The translations under genes were made by a program, and so were the position numbers. This document shows, piece by piece, positions 1 through 8,978 of a DNA stretch of 64,000 nt; the stretch's first letter is position 1; each line of letters begins with the position of its first letter. The DNA comes from Pelomonas sp. Root1217 (GTDB lineage Bacteria > Pseudomonadota > Gammaproteobacteria > Burkholderiales > Burkholderiaceae_C). The stretch is from positions 601,294 to 665,293 of the forward strand of contig NZ_LMDC01000012.1 in NCBI RefSeq assembly GCF_001425705.1, given 5' to 3'. The notes below the pieces were generated by a model that was not told where the DNA came from, ran no database searches, and saw only the letters and a list, made by a program, of their open reading frames with translations.

Positions 1-480
1 TCCAAGCGCCCCGACTCGCCCGCTGTGGCGCACGCCGCCGTTCGCGCCGCGGTGGCGGCGGCGCGCCAGCGGTTGCCCGACACGCCGCTGTTCGCCGGCG
101 GCAAGTCCTTCGGTGGCCGCATGACCTCGCAGGCCCAGGCGGCCGAGGCGATGCCGGGCGTGCGCGGGCTGGTGTTCGTGGGCTTTCCGCTGCACCCGGC
201 CGGCAAGCCGGGCATTGACCGGGCGGCGCACCTGGCGCAGGTCGCCGTACCAATGCTATTCCTGCAGGGCACGCGCGACGAGCTGGCTGAACTGGCGTTG
301 CTGCAGGGCGTCGTCCAGGGCCTGGGCGATCAGGCCACGCTGCACATCGAGGATGACGCCGACCACGCCTTCCAAGTCAGGGCGCGCAGCGGGCGCAATG
401 ATGCGCAGGTGGTGCAGGCCTTGGCGGACGCGACGGCGGCATGGTTCCTAGCGCAAGCCCCTGGGGCGCGCGGCGGGTGA
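1..480 (+). CDS. Alpha/beta hydrolase of the KANL3/Tex30-like family, 5' end missing
   Basis: The reading frame is open from the first base, so the true start lies upstream and only the last 159 residues are visible. The motif GGKSFGGR carries the presumed nucleophile serine in a G-x-S-x-G-like elbow. It is followed by the strand GLVFVGFPLHPAGKPG and, later, by FLQGTRDEL (acid residue) and DADHAF (catalytic histidine). This order fits small dienelactone-hydrolase-like cytoplasmic hydrolases. The substrate cannot be told from sequence. It ends 17 bases before psuK and may share a transcript with it. Confidence 0.85.
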   Translation, partial: SKRPDSPAVAHAAVRAAVAAARQRLPDTPLFAGGKSFGGRMTSQAQAAEAMPGVRGLVFVGFPLHPAGKPGIDRAAHLAQVAVPMLFLQGTRDELAELALLQGVVQGLGDQATLHIEDDADHAFQVRARSGRNDAQVVQALADATAAWFLAQAPGARGG

Positions 481-497
481 CTTCCTAGAATCGGGCA

Positions 498-1406
498 ATG
501 AACACCTCCGCCGCCCCCATAGTCTGTATCGGCGGCCTCAATATCGACCGCAAGCTCAGGCTGCTGTCCAACTCCCTGCACGGCTCGTCCAACCCTTGCG
601 AGTCACATGAAACCCCTGGTGGCGTCGTGCGCAACGTCGCCGAGAACCTGGCGCGGCTGGGCCTGCCGGTCGCGCTGGTTGCCACGGTGGGCGACGACGC
701 TGGCGGGCGCATGCTGCTGGAGCAGGCCGCACAGGTCGGCATTGACACGCGCGCGGTCATCCGGCTGCGTCGCCATGCCAGCGACAGCTACACCGCCGTG
801 CTCGCGCCAGACGGCAGCCTGGAACTGGGCCTGGCCTCAATGCCGCTGGTCGAGAGCCTGAACCCCTGGGCGCTGGCGGCCAGCAAGTCCATGCGCGCCA
901 GCGCCGCCCTCGTCGTGGCCGATGGCAACCTGCCCACGGACGCCTGGCCCTTGCTGCTCGGCGAGGCGCGAGCCAGCGGCATTCCGCTGGTGGGCGTGGC
1001 GGTGTCCGAAGCCAAGATGGAAAGACTGCCAGAGCACCTGGACGGCCTGCACCTGCTCGTCATGAATGCCGGTGAACTGGCCACCATCGCGGCAGACGCG
1101 AACGAGGCCTTCGATGCATTGCACGCACGCGGTGTCGGCTGCGTGCTGGTCTCCAAGGGCGCCGACGGCTTGCTGCTCAGCACGCCGGGCCGCGCACCAC
1201 GCCACTGGCCGGCGCCGCAGGTGCATGTCGTGGACGTGACCGGTGCCGGCGACGCGCTGTCGGCCGGCGTCTGCGCCTCGCTGCTGCGCGCGCCCGACGA
1301 CTTCGACGCCGCCGCCCGGCTGGGCCTGGACCTCGCTGCACTGACGCTGCAGACCGAGGACAGCGTCCACCCCGAACTGACCCCCCGCTTTCTGGAAGAA
1401 CGATAG
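498..1406 (+). CDS. psuK: PfkB-family sugar kinase, probable pseudouridine kinase
   Basis: This 302-residue protein is a PfkB/ribokinase-family kinase. The N-terminal sugar-binding motif is GGLNIDRK, and the C-terminal signature VDVTGAGDALSAG contains the catalytic aspartate and the anion hole. PfkB kinases alone are hard to assign. The partner 3 bases downstream is an unmistakable pseudouridine-5'-phosphate glycosidase, so this kinase most likely phosphorylates pseudouridine to pseudouridine 5'-phosphate, the first step of pseudouridine salvage in the cytoplasm. The ATG at 498 is the first start that keeps the conserved N-terminal strand. Confidence 0.9.
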   Translation: MNTSAAPIVCIGGLNIDRKLRLLSNSLHGSSNPCESHETPGGVVRNVAENLARLGLPVALVATVGDDAGGRMLLEQAAQVGIDTRAVIRLRRHASDSYTAVLAPDGSLELGLASMPLVESLNPWALAASKSMRASAALVVADGNLPTDAWPLLLGEARASGIPLVGVAVSEAKMERLPEHLDGLHLLVMNAGELATIAADANEAFDALHARGVGCVLVSKGADGLLLSTPGRAPRHWPAPQVHVVDVTGAGDALSAGVCASLLRAPDDFDAAARLGLDLAALTLQTEDSVHPELTPRFLEER

Positions 1407-1409
1407 AAG

Positions 1410-2318
1410 ATGAACGAACTGATCCAGCTCTCGCCCGAGGTCGCCGCCGCCCACGAGGAGGGCCGGCCCATCGTGGCCCTCGAATCGACCATCATTGCCC
1501 ACGGCATGCCCTGGCCGCAGAACCTGCAGACGGCGCGCGAGGTCGAGGACGTCATCCGCATCGAGGGCGCCGTGCCGGCCACGATCGCCGTCATCGGCGG
1601 GCGCATCCGCGTCGGCCTGACCGACGCCGAACTGCAGCAGCTGGCCCAGGCGCCCGACGCCATGAAGCTCAGCCGCCGGGACCTGCCCTTTGCCATCGCC
1701 ACGGGCAGGCTCGGTGCCACGACGGTGGCCGCGACGATGATCTGCGCCCACCTGGCCGGCATCGAGGTCTTCGTCACCGGCGGCATTGGCGGCGTGCATC
1801 GCGGCGGGCATGAGAGCTTCGACATCTCGGCCGACCTGCAGGAGCTGGCGCGCACGCCGGTGGCGGTCGTCTGCGCGGGCGCCAAGTCCATCCTCGACCT
1901 CGGCCTGACGCTGGAATACCTGGAGACCCACGGCGTGCCGGTGCTGTCGGTCGGCCAGGACAATTTTGCTGCCTTCTTCACGCCCGACAGCGGCTTGAAG
2001 GCGGACTTCCGCATGGACGATGCCGAGAGCCAGGCCCGGTTCATCCGCGCCAAATGGTCGCTCGGCCTGAACGGTGGTGTCGTCGTCAGCAACCCGGTGC
2101 CGGCAGCCCAGGCCATGCTGCGCGAGGAAATTGACGCGATCACGGCCCAGGCTCTGGCGGAAGCCGACACGCAAGGCATCACCGGCAAGGCCATCACCCC
2201 GTTCCTGCTGGCGCGCATCAAGGCGCTGACGGGCGGCCGCAGCCTGACGACCAACATCGCCCTCGTGAAGCACAACGCGATCGTCGGCGCGCGGTTGGCG
2301 CGCGCGCTGAAGAACTGA
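1410..2318 (+). CDS. psuG: Pseudouridine-5'-phosphate glycosidase
   Basis: PsuG splits pseudouridine 5'-phosphate into uracil and ribose 5-phosphate, breaking a C-C glycosidic bond. The 302-residue protein has the family hallmarks ALESTIIAHGMPWPQN near residue 25, GGIGGVHRGG near residue 128 and KSILDLG near residue 157. Length and motif order match the family. It follows the kinase with only 3 bases between stop and start, so the two form a psuK-psuG operon. A nucleoside hydrolase at 54025 would complement it in nucleoside breakdown, though it is far away. Confidence 0.96.
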   Translation: MNELIQLSPEVAAAHEEGRPIVALESTIIAHGMPWPQNLQTAREVEDVIRIEGAVPATIAVIGGRIRVGLTDAELQQLAQAPDAMKLSRRDLPFAIATGRLGATTVAATMICAHLAGIEVFVTGGIGGVHRGGHESFDISADLQELARTPVAVVCAGAKSILDLGLTLEYLETHGVPVLSVGQDNFAAFFTPDSGLKADFRMDDAESQARFIRAKWSLGLNGGVVVSNPVPAAQAMLREEIDAITAQALAEADTQGITGKAITPFLLARIKALTGGRSLTTNIALVKHNAIVGARLARALKN

Positions 2319-2416
2319 AAACGCGCAAGCCGGGGCGAGCCAGCAATCTGCGAGCAAAACGGGGCAGGTAAGCTGACTCGTTTTTGCCGTCAATCCCCAT
2401 TACTTTTGGCAGCCTC

Positions 2417-3610
2417 ATGCGCGCGACCTCCTCCCTGAACCTTTGTGGCCTGCTCCTGGCCGTCGCGGCCGCCCTGGCGGGCTGTGGGCGCAAGGCGGAT
2501 GCGGAAGGGGGCGGTGCGCAAGCTGCTTCGCCTGGTCGTGCCGCGAGTGCGCCGGCGCAGACGGTGGGGGTCGTCAAGGTGCAGCAGGCCGACGTGCCCA
2601 TCACCGTCGAGGCCAGCGGCACCGTCACGGCGCTGCAAAGCGTGGACCTGCGTGCGCAGACGACCTCCACGGTGGCCCAGGTCCTGGTCAAGGACGGCCA
2701 GAACGTCAGAAAGGGCGATCTGCTGTTCCGCTTCGACGACCGCGCCGACCGCGCCGGCCTGGAAAAGGCTCGCGCTCAGCTCGCCCGCGACCGCGCCGCG
2801 CTGGCCGACCTGGAGCGCCAGCTCAAGCGCGCCCGCGAGCTGGTGGCGCAGAACTTCATCGCCCAAAGCGCCGCCGACACGGCCCAGGCCAATCTCGACG
2901 CCGGCATCGGCCTGGTCAGGAGCGACGAGGCTGCGGTGCAGGCGGCCCAGGTCACGACGGGCTACAACGAGCTGCGCGCGCCCATCAGCGGCCGCGTCGG
3001 CATCGTCAGCGTCTTTGCGGGCAGCCTGGTGCAGCCCAGCGCCACGGCCGCCCCCCTGGTCAACATCGCCCAGCTGGACCCGATCAGCATCGCCTTCAAC
3101 CTGCCCGAGACGCAGCTGGGCTCGCTGATGGAGGCCACTCGCAATGGCCGGCTGGACGTCGAGGCGCTGCCACCCCCCGGCGCGGCGCGCGGCGCTTCGG
3201 CCGCAAAGGGCCATGTCACCGTCGTCGACAACTTCGTCGACACGACGACCGGCACCATCAAGGTCAAGGCCGAGTTCGACAACAAGGCCCAGGCGCTGTG
3301 GCCGGGCCAGTACCTGCGCGTGCGTGTGACGCTGCGCACCCTCAAGGGCGCCACCGTCATCCCGCAGGTGGCCGTCATCATGCGAGGCAACGAGCGCTTC
3401 GTCTATGTCGTAGCACCCGACAACACAGCCAAGCTGGTACCGGTGCAGGTGCGCACCGGCATGGGCGAGCAGGTCGTCGTCGAGGGCCTGACGGTGGGTC
3501 AGCAGGTTGTCGTGGACGGCAAGCAGAACCTGCGGCCCGGCACGCTGTTGAAAGTCCAGGCGCCCGTGGTGAAACCGGCGGACGTGGCTGCTTCCGGAGC
3601 TGCCGCATGA
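2417..3610 (+). CDS. RND efflux periplasmic adaptor (membrane fusion protein), lipoprotein
   Basis: This is a MexA/AcrA/MdtA-type adaptor of 397 residues. I place the start at the ATG at 2417, because it gives a clean lipoprotein signal with lipobox LAGC (cysteine 23). A TTG at 2384 would put eleven polar residues before it. A lipoyl/barrel-sandwich domain follows (EASGTVTALQSVDLRAQ), then an alpha-helical hairpin (about residues 115-170) and a beta-barrel with KGHVTVVDNFVDTTTGTIKV. It links an inner-membrane pump to an outer-membrane channel. Its stop overlaps the pump start (ATGA). No outer-membrane factor gene is adjacent. Confidence 0.93.
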   Translation: MRATSSLNLCGLLLAVAAALAGCGRKADAEGGGAQAASPGRAASAPAQTVGVVKVQQADVPITVEASGTVTALQSVDLRAQTTSTVAQVLVKDGQNVRKGDLLFRFDDRADRAGLEKARAQLARDRAALADLERQLKRARELVAQNFIAQSAADTAQANLDAGIGLVRSDEAAVQAAQVTTGYNELRAPISGRVGIVSVFAGSLVQPSATAAPLVNIAQLDPISIAFNLPETQLGSLMEATRNGRLDVEALPPPGAARGASAAKGHVTVVDNFVDTTTGTIKVKAEFDNKAQALWPGQYLRVRVTLRTLKGATVIPQVAVIMRGNERFVYVVAPDNTAKLVPVQVRTGMGEQVVVEGLTVGQQVVVDGKQNLRPGTLLKVQAPVVKPADVAASGAAA

Positions 3611-6600
3611 AGTTGACGGAGCTTTTCATCCGCAGACCGGTGATGACCGTCCTGCTGAACATCTCGCTGGTCATCGGTGGGCTGGCGGCCTGGAGCCGCA
3701 TCCCCGTTGCCGCGCTGCCGTCCTACAACACGCCCATCATCAACGTGCAGGCCGTGCTGCCCGGCGCCTCGCCGGACACCATGGCTTCGTCCGTAGCCCT
3801 GCCGCTGGAGAAGCAGTTCTCGACCATTGCCGGCCTGCAGACGATCTCGTCGGTCAACACGCTGGGTAATACCTCGCTGACGCTGGAGTTCGATTCGGCG
3901 CGCAATATCGACGCCGCCGCCGTGGACGTGCAGGCCGCGCTATTCCGCTCGCTGCGCGCGCTGCCGGCCGAAATGACGACGCCGCCGAGCTACCGCAAGG
4001 TCAACCCGGCCGACGCGCCGGTGCTGCTCGTGGCGCTGACCTCGCCGTCCATCAACCTGTCCGAACTGAACGACTACGCGGAGAACCTGCTGTCGCCGGG
4101 ACTGTCCACCATCGACGGCGTGGCCCAGGTGTCCATCTTCGGCCAGAAGCGCTTCGCGGTGCGGATCAAGGTCAGGAACGAGCTGCTGAACCAGCGCAAC
4201 ATCACGCTGGAGGAGCTGCAGGCCGCCATCCGCGGCGCCAATGCCAACACGCCGGTGGGTGTGCTGGATGGCGCGCGCCAGACGCTGACCATCCAGGCCA
4301 ACAAGCAGCTGAAGAACGCCAGCGAGTTCGGCGCCGTGGTGGTCGCGTCGCGCAACGGCGCGCCGGTCTATCTGCGCGACGTGGCCGACGTGCAGGACAG
4401 CTTCGAGACCGTGAAGAGCTTCGGCAGCTTCCAGGGCGAGCGCTCCATCGTGCTGGCCATCCAGCGCCAGCCCGACGCCAACACGGTGCAGGTGGTGGAC
4501 AAGGTCAAGGCCATGCTGCCGCGGTTTGCGGCTCAGATGCCGGCCTCCATCCAGATGGACACGCTCAACGACCGCTCGGTGTCCATCCGCGAGTCGCTGC
4601 ACGACGTCTACTTCACGCTGGCGCTGACGGTCGTGCTGGTCGTGATGGTCATCTTCATGTTCCTGCGCCGCGCCGTCGCGACGCTGATCCCGACGCTGTC
4701 GCTGCCGATCTCGCTGATCGGCGCGCTCACCCTCTTGTTCGCGCTCGGCTATTCGCTGGACAACATCTCGCTGCTGGGCATCACGCTGGCCGTGGGCCTG
4801 GTGGTAGACGACGCCATCGTCATGCTCGAGAACATCGTGCGCCACATCGAGGACGGCATGGCGCCCTTCGAGGCGGCCATCCGCGGTGCGCGCGAGATGG
4901 CCTTCACCATCATGTCGATCTCGATCTCGCTGGTGGCGGTGCTGATCCCGATCTTCTTCATGCCGGGCGTCATCGGCCTGCTCTTCCACGAGTTCGCCGT
5001 CGTCGTGTCGCTGTCCATCCTGGTCTCGGCCGTCGTGTCGCTGACCCTCGTGCCCATGCTGTGCAGCCGGCTGCTCAAGCATCACGAGGCCCACGAAGAG
5101 GGCTGGCTGGGCCGCCATTTCGAACGCGGCTTCAACGGGGTGCTGGGCGGCTACACGCGCACGCTGGACCTCGCGCTGCGCCACCGCTGGTGGGTCATCG
5201 GTCTCGCCGTCATCAGCTTCGCAGCCACCATCGGCTTCTACATCGCCATTCCCAAGGGCTTCTTCCCCGAGGAAGACATCGGCCAGATCCGCGGCAACAC
5301 GGAGGCGGCGGAAGACATCTCCTTCGGCGCGATGACGGCGCTGCAGGAGAAGGTCGCCGCCATCGTGCAGGCCGACCCGGCCGTGGCCAGCGTGTCGGCC
5401 GGCATCGGCGGCGGCGGCAATGCGAGCAACTCGGGCCGCCTGTTCATCAACCTCAAGCCCCGCAAGGACCGCCCCGCCATGACGCAGGTGCTGGAGGGCC
5501 TGCGCAAGAAGCTGCGCGCCGTGCCCGGCATTGCCGTCTACCTCAGCCCGGTGCAGAACCTGCAGCTGGGCGGGCGCCCGAGCAAGAGCCGCTACCAGTA
5601 CACGCTGCAGTCGGTGTCGTCGGGCGAACTGAACTCCTGGTCCGTCAAATTGCAGGACCGGTTGCGCGAGGACAAGCGCTTCCGCGACGTGACCAGCGAC
5701 TCTCAGCTGCGCGGCCTGCAGGCCAACCTCATCATCGACCGCGAGCGCGCGTCCGTGCTGGGCGTTCAGATGGGCGACCTGCGCAACGCGCTCTACGACG
5801 CCTTCGGCGAGCGCCAGGTGTCCAGCATCTATGCCGAGAGCAACACCTACCAGGTCATCATGGAGGCCAGCGACCCCGACCGCGCCAGCGAGGAGGCCTT
5901 CGACAAGATCTACCTGCGCGGCCGCGGCGGCGTGCAGGTGCCGCTGAGCGCCTTTGCCACCGTGCAGCGCGGGCTCGGCCCCACGGCCGTCAACCACCAG
6001 GGCCAGCTGCAGGCCATCACGATCAGCTTCAACCTCGCCCCCGGCGTGCCGCTGGGCGACGCGACCGGTGCACTGGAAGGCTATACCCGCGAGATCCACC
6101 TGCCGGCCAGCGTCATCACCAGCTATGGCGGCGACGCGGCGGTGTTCCGCGACTCGCAAGGCGGCCAGCTGCTGCTGATCGGCCTGGCGCTGGCGGTCAT
6201 CTACGTGCTGCTGGGCGTGCTCTACGAGAGCTACATCCACCCCATCACCATCCTGGCCGGCCTGCCGTCCGCGGCGGTGGGGGCGCTGATCACGCTGCAG
6301 CTCTTCGGCATGGAGCTGACCATCATCGCCACCATCGGCATCGTCATGCTGATCGGCATCGTCAAGAAGAACGCCATCATGATGATCGACTTCGCGCTGG
6401 ACGTGCAGCGCAGTCAGGGGCTCAAGCCGGCCGAGGCGATCCGCCAAGCCGCGATCCTGCGCTTTCGCCCCATCATGATGACGACGCTGGCCGCGCTGAT
6501 GGGCGCGCTGCCCATCGCGCTGGGCCTGGGTGCCGGCGCCGAGCTGCGCCAGCCGCTGGGCCTGGCCGTGGTGGGCGGGCTGATCCTGTCGCAGGCCGTG

Positions 6601-6702
6601 ACGCTCTACGTCACGCCGGTCATCTACCTGGCGCTGGACCGCTTCAGCGGCAAGGGCCCTGACGTGCGCGAAGTCGCCGAGTTCGCCAGCAAGGCGGTTT
6701 GA
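3607..6702 (+). CDS. RND multidrug efflux pump, HAE-1 family (MdtB/MdtC/MuxB-like)
   Basis: This 1031-residue inner-membrane proton/drug antiporter starts at the ATG overlapping the adaptor stop. The same frame is open far upstream, but that part is antisense-like and not pump sequence. Twelve transmembrane helices are expected and the pattern fits: TM1 at residues 10-30, a large periplasmic loop, TM2-6, a second loop and TM7-12. The proton-relay aspartate pair is present in TM4 as GLVVDDAIVMLENI. The N-terminus MKLTELFIRRPVMT is typical of the MdtB/C branch. Substrates cannot be predicted. It ends one base before the convergent phosphatase gene. Confidence 0.95.
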   Translation: MKLTELFIRRPVMTVLLNISLVIGGLAAWSRIPVAALPSYNTPIINVQAVLPGASPDTMASSVALPLEKQFSTIAGLQTISSVNTLGNTSLTLEFDSARNIDAAAVDVQAALFRSLRALPAEMTTPPSYRKVNPADAPVLLVALTSPSINLSELNDYAENLLSPGLSTIDGVAQVSIFGQKRFAVRIKVRNELLNQRNITLEELQAAIRGANANTPVGVLDGARQTLTIQANKQLKNASEFGAVVVASRNGAPVYLRDVADVQDSFETVKSFGSFQGERSIVLAIQRQPDANTVQVVDKVKAMLPRFAAQMPASIQMDTLNDRSVSIRESLHDVYFTLALTVVLVVMVIFMFLRRAVATLIPTLSLPISLIGALTLLFALGYSLDNISLLGITLAVGLVVDDAIVMLENIVRHIEDGMAPFEAAIRGAREMAFTIMSISISLVAVLIPIFFMPGVIGLLFHEFAVVVSLSILVSAVVSLTLVPMLCSRLLKHHEAHEEGWLGRHFERGFNGVLGGYTRTLDLALRHRWWVIGLAVISFAATIGFYIAIPKGFFPEEDIGQIRGNTEAAEDISFGAMTALQEKVAAIVQADPAVASVSAGIGGGGNASNSGRLFINLKPRKDRPAMTQVLEGLRKKLRAVPGIAVYLSPVQNLQLGGRPSKSRYQYTLQSVSSGELNSWSVKLQDRLREDKRFRDVTSDSQLRGLQANLIIDRERASVLGVQMGDLRNALYDAFGERQVSSIYAESNTYQVIMEASDPDRASEEAFDKIYLRGRGGVQVPLSAFATVQRGLGPTAVNHQGQLQAITISFNLAPGVPLGDATGALEGYTREIHLPASVITSYGGDAAVFRDSQGGQLLLIGLALAVIYVLLGVLYESYIHPITILAGLPSAAVGALITLQLFGMELTIIATIGIVMLIGIVKKNAIMMIDFALDVQRSQGLKPAEAIRQAAILRFRPIMMTTLAALMGALPIALGLGAGAELRQPLGLAVVGGLILSQAVTLYVTPVIYLALDRFSGKGPDVREVAEFASKAV

Positions 6703-7176
6703 TCAGGCGAACTTGAGGCGGCCTTCGCGGGCCGCCATCTGCAGGCTGCCGGCCGCGCGCTCCAGCATGCCGATGACGGCATCGAAACCGGCGACCGGGC
6801 CGAAGTAGGGGTCGGGAATGTCCTGGCCGGCCAGCTCGGGCACGAAGTCGGTCAGCAGCAGGATCCTGGCGTGATGCTCGGGCGCCGCCTTCTTGCGCAG
6901 CGCGTCCACATGCTCGGCCTCCATCGCCAGCACAAGGTCGTATTGGCCGAGCTGCTCGGGCTCGACACGGCGCGAGCGCCATTTGCGGTCGAGGCTGTAG
7001 TTGTGCCGGCCGAGGGCCGCCGCGGCACGCGCGTCCACCGGGCCGCCACGTGGGTCGGCATGCACGCCAGCGGAGGCGATGGTCTTGAACATCTCGCCGA
7101 GCTTGGCCTTGAAGATGGCCTCGGCCATTGGCGAGCGGCAGATGTTGGCGGTGCAGATGAGCAGGATGGCGGCCAT
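6703..7176 (-). CDS. Low-molecular-weight protein-tyrosine phosphatase
   Basis: The 157-residue protein begins at the ATG at 7176, giving the classic N-terminus with the phosphate loop CTANICRS (C-x5-R) at residues 9-16. The general-acid aspartate lies in DIPDPYFG near residue 125. Length and layout are those of bacterial low-Mr phosphotyrosine phosphatases (Wzb/YwlE-like). No kinase or exopolysaccharide genes are nearby, so its substrate may be a protein-arginine or protein-tyrosine phosphate elsewhere. It lies downstream of rpe on the same strand, separated by an inverted repeat. Confidence 0.93.
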   Translation of the reverse strand: MAAILLICTANICRSPMAEAIFKAKLGEMFKTIASAGVHADPRGGPVDARAAAALGRHNYSLDRKWRSRRVEPEQLGQYDLVLAMEAEHVDALRKKAAPEHHARILLLTDFVPELAGQDIPDPYFGPVAGFDAVIGMLERAAGSLQMAAREGRLKFA

Positions 7177-7234
7177 GTCAGCTGTCCATGTTGCTGCACG
7201 CCGCCCGCAGCTTCTGAAGCGGGGAGAAAAATGC

Positions 7235-7305
7235 AACCACAGAGGCACAGAGGCACCGAGACAGGTCTTCTCTTTGCGTGCTCTGTGCCTCTGTGTCTCT
7301 GTGGT
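7235..7305. repeat. Long imperfect inverted repeat of CACAGAG units
   Basis: Left arm 7236-7262 and right arm 7279-7304 pair almost perfectly. The left arm reads ACCACAGAGGCACAGAGGCA and the reverse complement of the right arm reads ACCACAGAGACACAGAGGCA, differing at one of the first 20 positions. The spacer is about 16 bases. Each arm also contains short tandem CACAGAG/GCACAGAGG units. It lies between rpe and the phosphatase gene and would form a long hairpin in a transcript of either strand. No strong T-run follows, so it is not a plain terminator. It resembles the small CACAGAG-type palindromic repeats scattered in many environmental bacterial genomes (recollection, not checked). Confidence 0.75.
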
Positions 7306-7322
7306 CGTATTCGGATTTCACA

Positions 7323-8027
7323 TCAGACCTTTGCCAGTTCGGCACGCATCGCGTCGATGACGGCCTTGTAGTCGGGCTTGCCGAAGATGGCTGAGCCGGC
7401 GACGAAGGTGTCGGCGCCCGCCGCGGCGATATCGCGGATGTTGTCGACCTTGACGCCGCCGTCGATCTCCAGGCGGATGTCGCGGCCTGTCTCGAGATGA
7501 TGGGCCTTGATGATCTCGCGCGCCTTCTTCAGCTTCTGCAGCGCCGTCGGGATGAAGCTCTGACCGCCAAAGCCCGGGTTCACGCTCATCAGCAGGACCA
7601 CGTCGACCTTGTCGATGACCCACTCCAGCACATCCAGCGGCGTGCCCGGGTTGAACACCAGTCCGGCCTGCCTGCCCTCGGCCTTGATGAGCTGCAGCGT
7701 GCGGTCCACATGGGCGCTGGCTTCGGGGTGGAAGGTGACCACATCGGCACCGGCGCGGCAGAAGGCCTGGGCCAGGCTGTCGACCGGCTGCACCATCAGG
7801 TGCACGTCGATGACGGCCGGCGTGCCGTCGGGCTTCACGGCGTGCTTGCGCAGCGCCTCGCAGACCATCGGTCCGAAGGTCAGGTTGGGCACGTAATGGT
7901 TGTCCATCACGTCGAAGTGGATCCAGTCGGCACCGGCGGCGAGCACGGCCTTCACTTCCTCGCCCAGGCGGGCAAAGTCGGCGGACAGCAGGCTGGGGGC
8001 GATGCGGTATTGCGGTGCGGCGGGCAT
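7323..8027 (-). CDS. rpe: Ribulose-phosphate 3-epimerase
   Basis: Rpe interconverts ribulose 5-phosphate and xylulose 5-phosphate in the pentose phosphate and Calvin pathways. The 234-residue TIM barrel shows all expected motifs: [29 protein letters not shown] with the first metal ligands, [17 protein letters not shown], and the phosphate-binding [10 protein letters not shown]. The ATG at 8027 leaves only a short N-terminal extension. In many Burkholderiales rpe is followed by gph and the trp genes. Here it is followed by a tyrosine phosphatase instead. Confidence 0.97.
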   Translation of the reverse strand: MPAAPQYRIAPSLLSADFARLGEEVKAVLAAGADWIHFDVMDNHYVPNLTFGPMVCEALRKHAVKPDGTPAVIDVHLMVQPVDSLAQAFCRAGADVVTFHPEASAHVDRTLQLIKAEGRQAGLVFNPGTPLDVLEWVIDKVDVVLLMSVNPGFGGQSFIPTALQKLKKAREIIKAHHLETGRDIRLEIDGGVKVDNIRDIAAAGADTFVAGSAIFGKPDYKAVIDAMRAELAKV

Positions 8028-8061
8028 AGCGGGCGATTCTAGGCAGCCCGCTCGCGCGCCG

Positions 8062-8682
8062 TCAGCGGCCCGGCCGCTTGAAGCTGTCGCGCGCCTGCTG
8101 CGCTTCCTTCCAGTGGTGGCAGCCGGGCTGGTGGTCGTTGATCAGCCCCATGGCCTGGATCAGCGCGTGCATGGTCGTCGGGCCGACGAATTTCCAGCCG
8201 CGCTTCTTCAGGTCCTTGGAGAGGGCCTCGGAAGGCGCCGACGTGGCCAGGTTGTGGGCCACGGAGTTCTGGGGCGGCTCGAAACGCCACAGATAGGCGG
8301 CCAGAGAGCCCTCAGCAGCCACCAGCTCCACGCAGCGCGCGGCGTTGTGGATGGCCGCCTCGATCTTGCCGCGGTGGCGCACGATGCCGGCGTCCAGCAG
8401 CAGGCGGTTCACGTCCCGCTCGCCGAAGCGCGCCACCAGGTTGTAGTCAAAGCCCGCAAAGGCCGCACGAAACGCCTCGCGCTTGTTCAGGATGGTCCGC
8501 CACGACAGGCCGCTCTGGAAGCCCTCCAGGCACAGCTTCTCGAACAGGCGGAAGTCGTCGGCAACGGGCTGGCCCCATTCCTCGTCGTGATAGCGCAGGT
8601 AGAAATCGTCGCCGGGCGCGGCGGCGCACCAGGCGCAGCGCGGGCGGCCGTCGGGGGGCAGGTAGAGGGGGCGGGTCGGCAT
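8062..8682 (-). CDS. tag: DNA-3-methyladenine glycosylase I
   Basis: Tag removes 3-methyladenine from alkylated DNA. The 206-residue protein aligns by eye with E. coli Tag along its length: [22 protein letters not shown] at the N-terminus (first zinc ligands), [43 protein letters not shown] and the C-terminal zinc-binding NDHQPGCHH. Two extra histidines follow the last cysteine. It is 35 bases upstream of rpe on the same strand and could be cotranscribed with it. Copy A of the dispersed repeat lies just upstream. Confidence 0.96.
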   Translation of the reverse strand: MPTRPLYLPPDGRPRCAWCAAAPGDDFYLRYHDEEWGQPVADDFRLFEKLCLEGFQSGLSWRTILNKREAFRAAFAGFDYNLVARFGERDVNRLLLDAGIVRHRGKIEAAIHNAARCVELVAAEGSLAAYLWRFEPPQNSVAHNLATSAPSEALSKDLKKRGWKFVGPTTMHALIQAMGLINDHQPGCHHWKEAQQARDSFKRPGR

Positions 8683-8760
8683 CGGGAAGCTGCTCCTTGC
8701 GAAGTGCCGAGTGTCGACTCACACGAGCACTGACGTGTCAGCTGCACACTCGCATTTTGC

Positions 8761-8978
8761 GGGCCGAGCGCCGGGCCGCTCCCTAGCCGGCCCGCGCTGG
8801 CGATGTGCTTGCGGTTCAATGCCGCAAGCATCGCCGTCCCCTCGGGGGCTGAGGCCGGACACGGAAAGTCCTTTGGACTTGCCGTGCCTGCCGAAGGGCA
8901 GCCGCTCTGTCGGCTGCGCGGTCTGCTAGACCGACCAGGCGCGCCCGCGTTCAGCGGGGCGGGACTGGGCGAGGGGCT
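8761..8978 (+). repeat. Stem-loop-rich intergenic repeat, copy A
   Basis: This 218-base element fills the space between tag and the binding-protein gene on the complementary strand. Read on the plus strand it holds a hairpin at 8773-8794, a long stem with loop TCAAT centred at 8818 (GCTTGCGGT/GCCGCAAGC plus ATCGCC flank), a CCCC/GGGG hairpin near 8830-8837, a hairpin around AAGTCC/GGACTT at 8866-8880, GCAGCCG/CGGCTGC at 8899-8918, GGTCT/AGACC near 8920-8932 and a last stem with loop GTTCA near 8950. It is close to copy B at 34501 over its whole length. Its right end, GGCGAGGGGC, overlaps the stop codon of the 8977-9723 gene. Confidence 0.85.

Noticed and set aside
2443-3606. A 388-codon upstream extension of the RND pump frame
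   Set aside because: It runs through the adaptor gene in another frame, its amino-acid make-up is low-complexity Arg/Gly/Ala, and the pump N-terminus MKLTELFIRRPV starts at 3607.
3940-6447. An 835-codon open frame antisense to the RND pump
   Set aside because: Long antisense frames are expected in very G+C-rich genes. Its composition (His/Arg/Gln/Asp-rich) is typical of shadow frames.
7235-7305. The CACAGAG palindrome as an intrinsic terminator of rpe
   Set aside because: No run of T follows on either strand, and the stem is far longer and less G/C-rich at its base than local terminators (16901-16929, 43003-43026, 60076-60112).
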